Assembly: GCF_003730295.1 (NCBI RefSeq)
Contig: NZ_QTSZ01000041.1
Span: forward strand, 1-64,000
Source: Ornithinibacillus gellani
Lineage (GTDB): Bacteria > Bacillota > Bacilli > Bacillales > Amphibacillaceae
DNA length: 64,000 nucleotides
Direction: 5' to 3'
Part shown: positions 37,882 to 46,863 of the stretch, piece after piece
How the letters are laid out: the number at the start of each line of letters is the position of its first letter
Position numbering within the stretch: the first letter of the stretch is position 1
Program-made: the position numbers and the translations under genes
Notes under the pieces: model-generated
Told to the model about the DNA's origin: nothing
The model's database searches: none
The model's input: the letters and a program-made list of their open reading frames with translations, nothing else

Positions 37882-38874
37882 CTATGCACGGGATGCGTTT
37901 CTCCTCTCCCTGTAGGTCCGCAACATTTCATAAAGAGACGGATGAATGAAAAACAAGGTACACATTATTTTCTTGCGCCAGCCCATTTCCCGATGCAGCC
38001 ATAAAAAAAACAGACTTCGGTTAAAAGTCCGTTTCATTTTTTTCAGTTCTGATTGCGCATCGGGTAAGGTTGATTTGGCAAAAATATAAAAACGAAAAAA
38101 ACGTTCTTCAAAAGCCAATAATGCCAACTGATGTAAGTTTTTTTCCTTTAATTTTCTAAAAAAAACCTCTCTATTTTTATATGCATATACACCTTGTAGA
38201 ATTTCTTTTTTTAATACTATTTGTGACTGGCTATCATTCCTTTGAACATAATAATATAGCCCTTTTTGGATATAGGATACCTTCCTACACCGATATAATA
38301 GCTGATGGATAACTGTTTCATCGTCACAAATGAAGCCATGTTCATAGGTGATATCGTTGAATAGATGTTTTTTGTACAGCTTATTCCAGGGCACAATATA
38401 AGTAATCGCATTTGGTTCATACAGCTGTTGCAAAGCTGCGGTGGAATCAAAATGTTCGACAACTGCATTTGGGTCTACCTGTGTTTCCATTGATTGTTCG
38501 TCTTCCAAAAGCTTTATATAGTCACAGATAACCATATCAGCATCATCTGTTTTGGCTTGTCGATATAAGGTTTCGAACATGGCAGGATGGATATGGTCAT
38601 CATTATCCACAAACCCAATGTATGCTCCACTGGCAGCCTGCAGACCAATATTTCTGGAAGAGGCAACTCCGCCGTTTTCTTTATGAATCACCCTTATTCG
38701 TTTATCTTGCTCTGCATACCTTTCACATAGATTTCCGCTTCCATCTGTGGAACCATCATTCACCAGAATTAATTCAAAATCAGTGAAGGTTTGGGCCAGG
38801 ATGGATTCTACACATCTTGGGAGCAGTGACTTCAGATTATATACCGGTACGATGATACTAATGTGAGGGTTCAT
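37882..38874 (-). CDS. GT2-family glycosyltransferase
   Basis: A 330-residue GT-A enzyme that adds a sugar to the growing repeat on the cytoplasmic face. ISIIVPVYNLKSLLPRCVESILAQ, LVNDGSTDGSGNLCERYA and GYVDND-type GFVDNDD mark the nucleotide-sugar site. The C-terminal part is basic. It shares layout with the GT2 genes at 43240 and 45838, pointing to local duplication. Donor and acceptor cannot be told. Confidence 0.88.
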   Translation of the reverse strand: MNPHISIIVPVYNLKSLLPRCVESILAQTFTDFELILVNDGSTDGSGNLCERYAEQDKRIRVIHKENGGVASSRNIGLQAASGAYIGFVDNDDHIHPAMFETLYRQAKTDDADMVICDYIKLLEDEQSMETQVDPNAVVEHFDSTAALQQLYEPNAITYIVPWNKLYKKHLFNDITYEHGFICDDETVIHQLLYRCRKVSYIQKGLYYYVQRNDSQSQIVLKKEILQGVYAYKNREVFFRKLKEKNLHQLALLAFEERFFRFYIFAKSTLPDAQSELKKMKRTFNRSLFFLWLHREMGWRKKIMCTLFFIHPSLYEMLRTYRERRNASRA

Positions 38875-38896
38875 CGTCCTCCTCCTTTCTATAATC

Positions 38897-40666
38897 TTAC
38901 ATTACGGATTGTTTTGCACCGCCTTCCTTCCTATTTACCAACCTTCCATTATGGATTGTAAAGACAAGATCACAATTCTCAATGGTCGTTAACCGATGGG
39001 CAATAATAATGAAGGTTTTCTCTCCCTTCAAGCTATCAATCGCCTGCATAATCTCTTTTTCTGTTTCATGATCAAGCGCTGATGTCGCTTCATCCATAAA
39101 TAATATCTCCGGATTATGGTAAAGTGCCCGTGCAATACCAATTCGCTGCCGCTGTCCGCCTGAAAGCCGAACCCCTTGTTCACCAACCTCTGTATCCAGC
39201 TGATCGGGTAACTCCTTAATAAACGTTTTTAGCTGTGCCTGCTCCAGCGCTCGCCAAACTTCCTGGTCATCAATTTCATCCCTATTAATTCCAAAGGCAA
39301 CATTACCACGAATCGTATCGTCTGATAGAAAAATAGATTGTGGAATGTAGCCAATCTTTTGTCGCCATTTAGGCAGCTGCTCCTGCAAATCAATCCCATC
39401 AATTGTTATAGCACCTTTTTCGGGTTGGAACAGTCCCAAAATGGTATCCACCAATGTGGTTTTTCCAGCACCGGATTCACCAATAAACGCAACGGATTGC
39501 CCAATTGGGATGGTTAAGGAAATATCGTTTACTGCATAAGCCATTTGGCCAGGATAACGAAAATGAACATGCTGTAAACGGATTGCATCTCGATACGCTT
39601 TATCCCTGGAGTTGATGATGGTCGGCTGCTTGTTGATTGGCTCCTCTCTATCATGATGAAATAAATCCGCATACACGACCGCTAAAGATGGCTGACTATA
39701 TCGAATCGTAGTTATTAAAGCGACCACCCTTGTGATGGACGGCATGAGTCGAAAAGCAGCCATTGCAAATAATGCCATGGTAGATATAAGCTCACTTGTA
39801 CTCGTTCCTTGAAACACAATAATAAGCATTGTAATCAGGACAATTGACACGAGCAATGTTTCAATAAACAATCTTGGCACTAGCTCCAGCATTTTCATAT
39901 ACCTGCTATTATTAGCCCTTACCTGGTTTTGACTTGTGTATGCTTGAATAAAAAACCGTTCCTTACCAGATACTTTTACCTCTTTACTAGCTCCAAGACC
40001 TTGGTTTACCCATTGAATCATCGCACCACTCACACGCTGCTGCTCTTTTCCAAGTGCACTGATTTTTTTACGTAGGATTGTGAAAAAAACAACCACACTG
40101 CCACCTAATAAAACAGATGCTGTTAAGGTCGCAACAGGTGATACGATAAGGAGCAATATCATAATACAGGCAATGACGAGCAGCTCTGTAAATAATTGAA
40201 AGCTGGACATGATGATCCCTTGGAAAACGTTTGGTACCTCTTGATTAACATTCCGTAGTAATTCAGCTGAGTTACGCTGTAAATGAAAGGTGTATGGTTT
40301 AATTAAGTATGCCTTGAACAATTCCCGGGATAACTTTACTTGCTGGTTTAATATGATTCTTAATTGAACATAGTTAAATAACATGAGATAAAGGTTTTTC
40401 AATAAAAACACCAATAATAAACAAACTACAGCAAATACAGTAAATGCGGTTGTCGATTGAAAATGTAAAAATTGATACACCACATGTAGTCCTCTATTTT
40501 CCAAAATCATCTCTGGATTGGTTACAATGCCAATAAACGGTACAATTAAGCCTATTCCAAGCGTCTCAAACAAAGCAGCGAAAACCATCATAAATAACAG
40601 AAGCAGCAATCGTTTCTTTTCTTTTTTATTAAAAAACCGCATTAAGGCAGTTATGGTATGTTTCAC
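38897..40666 (-). CDS. PglK-type ABC transporter, probable lipid-linked oligosaccharide flippase
   Basis: A 589-residue half-transporter with six N-terminal membrane helices and an ATPase (GESGAGKTTLVD, LSGGQRQRIGIARA, ILFMDEATSALD). The membrane part resembles Campylobacter PglK: ETLGIGLIVPFIGIV, RNSAELLRNVNQEV and ALFAMAAFRLMPSITR fit that group. No MOP-family Wzx flippase is present in the locus, so this protein is the best candidate to move the undecaprenyl-linked repeat unit outward. GTG 40666 is placed eight bases after AAAGG; a GTG three codons earlier is possible. Confidence 0.82.
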   Translation of the reverse strand: MKHTITALMRFFNKKEKKRLLLLLFMMVFAALFETLGIGLIVPFIGIVTNPEMILENRGLHVVYQFLHFQSTTAFTVFAVVCLLLVFLLKNLYLMLFNYVQLRIILNQQVKLSRELFKAYLIKPYTFHLQRNSAELLRNVNQEVPNVFQGIIMSSFQLFTELLVIACIMILLLIVSPVATLTASVLLGGSVVVFFTILRKKISALGKEQQRVSGAMIQWVNQGLGASKEVKVSGKERFFIQAYTSQNQVRANNSRYMKMLELVPRLFIETLLVSIVLITMLIIVFQGTSTSELISTMALFAMAAFRLMPSITRVVALITTIRYSQPSLAVVYADLFHHDREEPINKQPTIINSRDKAYRDAIRLQHVHFRYPGQMAYAVNDISLTIPIGQSVAFIGESGAGKTTLVDTILGLFQPEKGAITIDGIDLQEQLPKWRQKIGYIPQSIFLSDDTIRGNVAFGINRDEIDDQEVWRALEQAQLKTFIKELPDQLDTEVGEQGVRLSGGQRQRIGIARALYHNPEILFMDEATSALDHETEKEIMQAIDSLKGEKTFIIIAHRLTTIENCDLVFTIHNGRLVNRKEGGAKQSVM

Positions 40667-40695
40667 ACCTCTCACCTTTCTGTCTAAAAATATTG

Positions 40696-40713
40696 CCTCA
40701 CTCCTTAGTGAGG
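40696..40713 (-). terminator. Hairpin in the only wide gap of the EPS operon
   Basis: CCTCACT-AAGG-AGTGAGG on the minus strand, followed by CAATATTTTTAG, inside the ~140-nt AT-rich gap before the flippase gene. It could be a weak terminator or attenuator. TATAAT on the minus strand near 40765 may be an internal -10 box without a clear -35. Confidence 0.4.
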
Positions 40714-40806
40714 AGAGCTAAAGTGGGGATAAAAGATATAAATATTAATACAATATTATCTGTTAGTGAATTATATTTTATTTAATAAAAAACTGTTCGA
40801 CCGTAT

Positions 40807-42000
40807 TCATGTGAATACACCAATGATATTGCTGCTTTGTTGTTTAGCAGCTATTACTTCTTCTTCGCACAAATGACGGGTGAGCCGTTTTCTTTTTTCC
40901 GGTTCTTCAAGCAAGGAATGGATGGCGGTGGAAATACTGTTAACGTCAGGCTCCACAATGATTCCTGTCCGCCCATCTATAATTTGTTCTTTTGCCCCGG
41001 TAAAGTTGGTCGTTACAATTGGTTTATGAAAAACTTTTGCTTCCGCTAGCGTAATGCAGTACCCTTCATGTCTGGATGGCTGGACATATATATCGCATGC
41101 TTTCATAAATGGATATGGATTAGCTAGCGCACCCAACAGAAAAAATTTGCTTTTCAGTGAGTACCTCTCAATCAAAGTCTCACAATATCCACGAAATGGG
41201 CCTTCTCCAACACAATACCATCGCACGTTATGACCCATTTCTAATAGTTTGACCATTGCCTGTATAGCTAGATCTTGCCCCTTCTCTTCCGATAATCTTC
41301 CAACGGTCAAAATGGTTGTTCCTGAAAAGCCATCTGCCATACAAATTTCCTGTTCAGCCTGATTGATTATTTGTTCACTAGATAATCTATTCGTACAAAC
41401 AGTTACCTTCTCATGAAGGGAAGGCATTAGCTGAAGCAGCTTTTCCTTCCCTTCGTTGGATACCGTAAAAATTCGGTCAAACGATGGATAATTCCTTTTT
41501 GCAAAGCTTTGATCGAAACCAATCTTCGTCACATCAAAATGAATCCATTGCAGTTTCTTCTTTGCTGTTATTTTATAGGCAATAAAATAGCTAATGAAAT
41601 CCATTGGCCCTGCATAGGCAACTGCAGTATCATAGACTATCTGTTGACCTGGTATATCCTTTAGCAGCCAATTAAAAAAGACCCGTTTATTTCGGGTCAC
41701 CCGTCCAAGCATATATGTCAGCATAAAGCCAGCAGCTTTTAATAGCTTTCGTCGCTTCACAAGGCTGATGCTCGTTTGAAGTGGTGGATGATTCCAGGCT
41801 TCCTTTACATCTGCATAACCCTCCAACACCTCTACCTGCACATGATCTGGAATAAAACCCATTAATCCTCCACGCTTTTCCAGCATCAAAATTGTAATCT
41901 CAAATTGATCCGCGGGCATTTCCGCAATCATGTTCAATAATGCTTTTTCAGTACCGCCAATATTCATGTCAATGATCATGAATAATATTTTTTGCTTCAT
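40807..42000 (-). CDS. GT4-family glycosyltransferase
   Basis: A 397-residue GT-B enzyme. MNIGGTEKALLNMI opens the acceptor domain; ILTVGRLSEEKGQDLAIQA and PSRHEGYCITLAEAKVFHKPIVTTNF form the donor site with the EX7E pair. Start ATG 42000 has GAAGGTGA upstream. It is a paralogue of the next two GT4 genes of the same type (42013 and 46844), sharing the K..WIH/WVN segment and the PSL..KV region. Confidence 0.88.
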   Translation of the reverse strand: MKQKILFMIIDMNIGGTEKALLNMIAEMPADQFEITILMLEKRGGLMGFIPDHVQVEVLEGYADVKEAWNHPPLQTSISLVKRRKLLKAAGFMLTYMLGRVTRNKRVFFNWLLKDIPGQQIVYDTAVAYAGPMDFISYFIAYKITAKKKLQWIHFDVTKIGFDQSFAKRNYPSFDRIFTVSNEGKEKLLQLMPSLHEKVTVCTNRLSSEQIINQAEQEICMADGFSGTTILTVGRLSEEKGQDLAIQAMVKLLEMGHNVRWYCVGEGPFRGYCETLIERYSLKSKFFLLGALANPYPFMKACDIYVQPSRHEGYCITLAEAKVFHKPIVTTNFTGAKEQIIDGRTGIIVEPDVNSISTAIHSLLEEPEKRKRLTRHLCEEEVIAAKQQSSNIIGVFT

Positions 42001-42012
42001 TATCAATCACCT

Positions 42013-43203
42013 TCAGCCAATCAGCTGATAAAATTTATTCATTTCTTCTATATTTCCCTTTTTTTCTTGATGTAAATAATGCATAATTTGGTTTTTCAAT
42101 TCTGGTTGCTGAAGCAGTTGGATAATTCCATCGCTCACGGCCTTTCCGTTCATGTCTACGACCAGACCATTTTTTCCGTTCCGCATTTGATTAAAAACGG
42201 CATCAAATCTTGTTGTTACAACAGGAATATTTAGCATTCTTGCCTCGGCAATCGCCAGCCCAAATCCCTCAAATCGTGATGTTTGCACATAAAAGGTGGC
42301 ATCCCGAAAATAAGGATATGGATTGGCTTTCACCCCAAGTAATACAAAGTGATTCTCCAGGTCATACGCCTTAATCCATTGCTTAATTTCTGCTTCTAAT
42401 GGTCCTTTCCCAAGCACATACCATCGAAAGTGAATCCCTTGTTCTTTCAACCGTCTACACGCATCAATTGCGATATCATAGCCCTTTTGATTAGCTAATC
42501 TCCCTACGGTTAATATTCGAATTCCATCAAATCCATCATCAAAACCAACGCCCAGCTTTGACATTTGCTCAATAAACTGCGGGTTATTAATATCGTGAAT
42601 CACCTCTAATTTACCTGTCAAATCCGGAAAAGCATAAGCTAGCATAGACTTTGTTGACTCGGAGACAGCGATAATTTTAGTGAAACGTTCATAAAACGGC
42701 TGTTGAAATTGTCGATCTGATGCTTGATAAGAATAGCTCACATTCACCCACGCATACTTTTTTTGTGCTTTGACTTTTTCCGCCACATAATAGGTGGGCA
42801 CCCCTTGGGCATAGCTTATGGCCACATCATAAGCCAGCTGATTTTGTTCAATAATAGCACCTGCGTGCTGCCAGAACAGTATTGCCTTTTGTGGATTATT
42901 CGGTGCTCCCTTACGAATGGACAGAGAATATTTCACCCGAGATTGCAGCATACGAAAATCCCTGTGACGTAACGATTCCACACTCGCTTGCAACAGCCCC
43001 TGCTGTGCAAAAATGGTATAGGCAATCGGCGGCAGAATAGTCACTTCCTTGGGCACAAGCTCCTCCAGTGGAAAGCCATAGGCAAACAGCTGTAAGTCGA
43101 CATCATACTTAGAATAATCGAGTAGATTTAATAGCGTAACCAAACTTTTCTCCGCCCCTGCAGTATCCAAAGAATCAATGACAAATAACAGCTTCTTTTT
43201 CAA
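42013..43203 (-). CDS. GT4-family glycosyltransferase
   Basis: A 396-residue GT-B enzyme. FVIDSLDTAGAEKSLVTLL starts the fold; RILTVGRLANQKGYDIAIDA and TSRFEGFGLAIAEARMLNIPVVTTRF are the donor-site motifs. The start is TTG 43203, eight to nine bases after GGGGGTG; no ATG is available nearby. It lies six nt before the next GT4 gene. Confidence 0.87.
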   Translation of the reverse strand: MKKKLLFVIDSLDTAGAEKSLVTLLNLLDYSKYDVDLQLFAYGFPLEELVPKEVTILPPIAYTIFAQQGLLQASVESLRHRDFRMLQSRVKYSLSIRKGAPNNPQKAILFWQHAGAIIEQNQLAYDVAISYAQGVPTYYVAEKVKAQKKYAWVNVSYSYQASDRQFQQPFYERFTKIIAVSESTKSMLAYAFPDLTGKLEVIHDINNPQFIEQMSKLGVGFDDGFDGIRILTVGRLANQKGYDIAIDACRRLKEQGIHFRWYVLGKGPLEAEIKQWIKAYDLENHFVLLGVKANPYPYFRDATFYVQTSRFEGFGLAIAEARMLNIPVVTTRFDAVFNQMRNGKNGLVVDMNGKAVSDGIIQLLQQPELKNQIMHYLHQEKKGNIEEMNKFYQLIG

Positions 43204-43239
43204 TATATCAGCACCCCCAAATTCTGCTACACTTTTCTA

Positions 43240-44235
43240 CTATCCTTCTGTATTAAGTAATCTTTGCTTGGCACGGATTTTTTCAACAAAAATAAGTAAG
43301 CTAATATTGTACTTGAACATCATAAATAACAATTTATATTGAAATTCCAGTACAGTTTTTTTATGAATCTGTTTAAAATGCTCCCTCATATATAAACGTA
43401 TAGCGTGTAGATAGGTGCGTTTATGATTCTTATCCTCAACTTGATGAAGTATATAAAAAATGTGATCTACACAATTATAAAAATAACAAGTATAAACCTG
43501 GGTTGATAATTGGGGATAATTTAAAACCATAAAGTTGATAATTTCCTGCCATCCTTTAAAAGCATCTAAACGTTGAACATCATACCTTGTAGTTAAGATA
43601 CTATTTGGCCTTTTAACATAGATATAACCCGTATAGTTAATGAAGGTAATTTTAGTCGCGTTAGCAAACAGCTTGTATGTGGTAGAGAGATCTTCGTGAA
43701 TTCGACCATATGGAAATTGTATATTTTTAAAACATTTATAATGAAATAGCTTATTACATAATGAAAACCGATAAAGTTCCCCTTTAAATAGCTCATTTAA
43801 AGCTGTTTTTCGATTCATTTCAAGGACCGTTGTAGTCTCCTTTTCATTGTTCAATAGTCTATTATCAATTTCTCTTCCCAGATTACAAATTGCTATCTCA
43901 CTCTGATAATCATTACATAGTTGATATAAAGTTTCATACATATGCCTATCGATATAATCGTCTCCGTCGACAAAACCGATGTACTCACCTTTGGCAACAC
44001 CCAAACCCATATTTCTAGCAGAACTAACTCCACCGAATTCTTTATGAATTACTTTAATGCGGTCGTCCTTTGATGCATAGTAATCGGCAATCTTTCCACT
44101 TTTATCCGTCGACCCATCATTGACAATAATCACTTCTAAGTCTGAGAATGTCTGTGAAATAATGCTTTCAATGCATTTAGATAAATATTGCTCTCCGTTA
44201 TAAACCGGAACAATAACACTAACTACGGGTTGCAT
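43240..44235 (-). CDS. GT2-family glycosyltransferase
   Basis: A 331-residue GT-A enzyme. VSVIVPVYNGEQYLSKCIESIISQ, VNDGSTDKSGKIADYYA and GFVDGDDYID are its signature motifs; the C-terminal half is rich in Tyr/Phe and Lys. The base composition is more AT-rich than neighbouring EPS genes, hinting at separate acquisition. GGGGGAG supports ATG 44235; an ATG at 44250 overlapping the tagD stop is the alternative. Confidence 0.86.
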   Translation of the reverse strand: MQPVVSVIVPVYNGEQYLSKCIESIISQTFSDLEVIIVNDGSTDKSGKIADYYASKDDRIKVIHKEFGGVSSARNMGLGVAKGEYIGFVDGDDYIDRHMYETLYQLCNDYQSEIAICNLGREIDNRLLNNEKETTTVLEMNRKTALNELFKGELYRFSLCNKLFHYKCFKNIQFPYGRIHEDLSTTYKLFANATKITFINYTGYIYVKRPNSILTTRYDVQRLDAFKGWQEIINFMVLNYPQLSTQVYTCYFYNCVDHIFYILHQVEDKNHKRTYLHAIRLYMREHFKQIHKKTVLEFQYKLLFMMFKYNISLLIFVEKIRAKQRLLNTEG

Positions 44236-44246
44236 GCCTCTCCCCC

Positions 44247-44663
44247 TCATACCTTCATCTTCTCCTTGACCAATGTAGAGGACACACCTTTTGTATATGG
44301 AAAATAAACGATATCTACCTGAACGACTTTGAATTGTTGCTCCATTTTCTGGAACAGCGCATCTCCTTTCCAATCATCACCTACAAACATCGCATCGAAA
44401 CGGTATTGTTCCCATGCTGCAAATTTATCACGTGTTTGCTGGGCAACTACATGATCAACGTATTTAATTCCTGCAACAATTTCCAGCCGTTCTTCAAATG
44501 GTATAACTGGCTGCTTATTTTTATAGCTGCGAACAAGCTCATCTGTACTTACTCCGACAATTAAATAATCACATTGTTCCTTCGCCCGCCGCAAAATATT
44601 GAGATGGCCAACATGGAATAAATCAAATACACCTGTAGTATAACCAACTTTATATCGCTTCAC
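44247..44663 (-). CDS. tagD: Glycerol-3-phosphate cytidylyltransferase (TagD)
   Basis: A 138-residue enzyme making CDP-glycerol from CTP and glycerol-3-phosphate. The cytidylyltransferase motif TTGVFDLFHVGHLNILRRAKEQ (HxGH) and the C-terminal region VSSTLVKEKM are present; length agrees with TagD. GTG 44663 lies nine bases after AAGGAG and begins VKRYKVGYTTG; any longer frame overlaps the preceding gene. Together with the following TagB-like gene it points to glycerol-phosphate in the polymer. Confidence 0.93.
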   Translation of the reverse strand: MKRYKVGYTTGVFDLFHVGHLNILRRAKEQCDYLIVGVSTDELVRSYKNKQPVIPFEERLEIVAGIKYVDHVVAQQTRDKFAAWEQYRFDAMFVGDDWKGDALFQKMEQQFKVVQVDIVYFPYTKGVSSTLVKEKMKV

Positions 44664-45813
44664 GTCTACCACTCCTTTTCTGCCCATAACATACTGCTTC
44701 AATATGATGAACGAGCTGTTCACTTGCGCTCCCCGATTCAAAGGAGCCAATTCGATTCTGAAAGGCAGCAATTTTTCTTTGATAGGATGTATACTGGAAC
44801 ATTTGAATCTGCTGCCTCAGCATGGTATGATCCCACGCCTGTGGAAAAGGCAGTTCTGATAGCTTAAAGTAAAGCGCACGATCGTGTTGCACATATTGCT
44901 GCAAATCCGACATATATAAGAAGCAAGGCCGTTTCGTCAAGACAAAATCAAACATAAGTGATGAATAATCCGTCACCAGTACATCACTTGCAAATAATAG
45001 TTCCTGAATGTCATCATACGTTGTGGCATCTGTCGTTTCCCTTGTCTTTACAAGCTTTGAAATTTGCGGAATCAGATGGGGATGAAAACGTGTTACAACC
45101 GTCCAGGAACCACCAAATTTCTTCTCTAAAGCTTGTCGCAGCTCCTGATAATCCAACTGATACGCTGTCAAGCTGTTCCCTTTGCGAAAAGTCGGTGCAT
45201 AAAGCGCAATCTGATGGTGCTTCGGTATACCAAGCTGCTGAAGAATATCATGTCGTTTTCCCGGGTCTGGCCGTAACAGTAAATCATTTCTCGGTGTCCC
45301 AAACGAAGCAATCTCACCCGCATACCAAAAAGCACGCTGAAAAATCTGCGTGCTGAAGGTACAGCCAGACAATAATAAATCACATGCTGCTGCATCTTGC
45401 TTTGCTTGTTTGATATAGGCCGGGTGCAATGATTCCAGCGCATCCATCTCCACCCTCTTCAATCGGAGCGAGCTATGCCATGTTTGAATATAATACTGCC
45501 CTTTTCGTTTTCGAAAGCCGGTTGTCATTCGATAGTTCGTGATGATCACCTTTGCAGTTGCCAGTTCATAAAAATAACGCCAGGACATCGTTTTTACTTT
45601 ACGAATGCCAGCTGGCGTTTTCTTGTGCTCTGGGTCATGGAAGGCCCATACGATATCAAATGGATTACTTGCATGATGAACCATATATTCCGTAATATAC
45701 TTTGGATTACAGCCGTATTGACTACCGTAATAGCTAAATAAAATGATTTTATTCTGTTTGATGGGCAACCAATGAAAAAGGGTGCTGAATAGCCGATATA
45801 TCAATTGCTTCAC
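44650..45813 (-). CDS. CDP-glycerol glycerophosphotransferase (TagB/TagF family)
   Basis: A 387-residue membrane-associated GT-B enzyme that transfers glycerol phosphate from CDP-glycerol. IILFSYYGSQYGCNPKYITEYM, WHSSLRLKRVEMDA (acceptor His), FGTPRNDLLLR, ALYAPTFRKGN and VLVTDYSSLMFDFVLTKRPCF are all family landmarks. Size fits a primase (TagB) or decorating enzyme rather than the longer TagF polymerase. It overlaps tagD by 14 bases. I infer glycerol-phosphate decoration of the EPS repeat. Confidence 0.9.
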   Translation of the reverse strand: MKQLIYRLFSTLFHWLPIKQNKIILFSYYGSQYGCNPKYITEYMVHHASNPFDIVWAFHDPEHKKTPAGIRKVKTMSWRYFYELATAKVIITNYRMTTGFRKRKGQYYIQTWHSSLRLKRVEMDALESLHPAYIKQAKQDAAACDLLLSGCTFSTQIFQRAFWYAGEIASFGTPRNDLLLRPDPGKRHDILQQLGIPKHHQIALYAPTFRKGNSLTAYQLDYQELRQALEKKFGGSWTVVTRFHPHLIPQISKLVKTRETTDATTYDDIQELLFASDVLVTDYSSLMFDFVLTKRPCFLYMSDLQQYVQHDRALYFKLSELPFPQAWDHTMLRQQIQMFQYTSYQRKIAAFQNRIGSFESGSASEQLVHHIEAVCYGQKRSGRREAI

Positions 45814-45837
45814 CTGTCCGTCGTCCCTCCATTCCGA

Positions 45838-46863
45838 TTATGTTGTGTGTGAACGTTCCTGTTGATTGCGATCTGTCCAATTCGTTACCGTACGAATACC
45901 TTTTTGGATTGCTACATAACTTAAAAAAAATAGTGGATGCCATTTAAACAGCCTTAGCTGACGATGAAGTGTTGAATCGGCAGCTACTGCTTCTTCCAAC
46001 TCCTGATCATGAGAGCGGATATAAGCGATAAGCTGCTTACGACATAACCCCCTTGGATCCTTGCGATGATGGCGCAGCAGCAGCTGATAGTGAATGAAAT
46101 GCGCCTTCAATAATTGAACATAGGATGCCGGCACTAATTTCGGATAATATGTTTCTAAAAATTGATGTCTTTCCTTTAATCCTTGAATCATGTCAAGGTT
46201 GCGAATAGAGTAGGAGGCAACAATGCTATCCTCTCGCTGATAATAATAAATCATAGGACGATGAACCATCACATAGCAGTGAACCTTTTGCATGACCTGG
46301 TGCTGCCAAAATATATCCTCAAACAGCACACCAACTTTAAATGGAATATCGCGAATCAGCTTTGTTCGATAAAGCTTTCCCCAAGCAAAATTTTTCACCA
46401 ATTCATTGGCAACGAGAGCACCCATAACCTTATCATGACCAAGTATCGTTTCTTTTTCCTTTGTCTGATAAGCAGGAATAAGCTGATGATCATAGGCATA
46501 ATAAAAATTGGCCTGCACCACATCTGCCGCTTGCTTCTGGCTCACTTGCACCAAAGCCTCAATGAGGTCGGGGGCCAGCCAATCATCACTATCCACAAAT
46601 AATGTATATTCTCCTTTTACTGCTGCCATTCCGTAATTGCGCGCATCAGACAGACCGCCATTCTCCTTATGAATCACCTCAATACGTGGATCCTGTTGAC
46701 GATAGTCCTCACAGATTTCCCCACATCGATCTGGGGAGCCATCATTCACTAAAATGATTTGTAGAGATGGATAGGTTTGATTCCTTATGCTGTCAACGCA
46801 ACGAGATAGATAAGCCTCCACTTTATAGACAGGAACGACTACACTAACTGTCCCCTGTTGCAT
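45838..46863 (-). CDS. GT2-family glycosyltransferase
   Basis: A 341-residue GT-A enzyme. VSVVVPVYKVEAYLSRCVDSIRNQ, LVNDGSPDRCGEICEDY, HKENGGLSDARNYG and LFVDSDDWL are the nucleotide-sugar site. AGAGGAGG before ATG 46863 sets the start; it overlaps the end of the preceding GT4 gene by 20 bases. It is a paralogue of the GT2 genes at 37882 and 43240. Confidence 0.88.
   Translation of the reverse strand: MQQGTVSVVVPVYKVEAYLSRCVDSIRNQTYPSLQIILVNDGSPDRCGEICEDYRQQDPRIEVIHKENGGLSDARNYGMAAVKGEYTLFVDSDDWLAPDLIEALVQVSQKQAADVVQANFYYAYDHQLIPAYQTKEKETILGHDKVMGALVANELVKNFAWGKLYRTKLIRDIPFKVGVLFEDIFWQHQVMQKVHCYVMVHRPMIYYYQREDSIVASYSIRNLDMIQGLKERHQFLETYYPKLVPASYVQLLKAHFIHYQLLLRHHRKDPRGLCRKQLIAYIRSHDQELEEAVAADSTLHRQLRLFKWHPLFFLSYVAIQKGIRTVTNWTDRNQQERSHTT

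Noticed and set aside
40837-41000. Additional GTTCTT motifs inside coding regions (for example near 40890 and 40987) as SinR sites
   Set aside because: They are single half-sites within genes, without the palindromic 16-bp arrangement.
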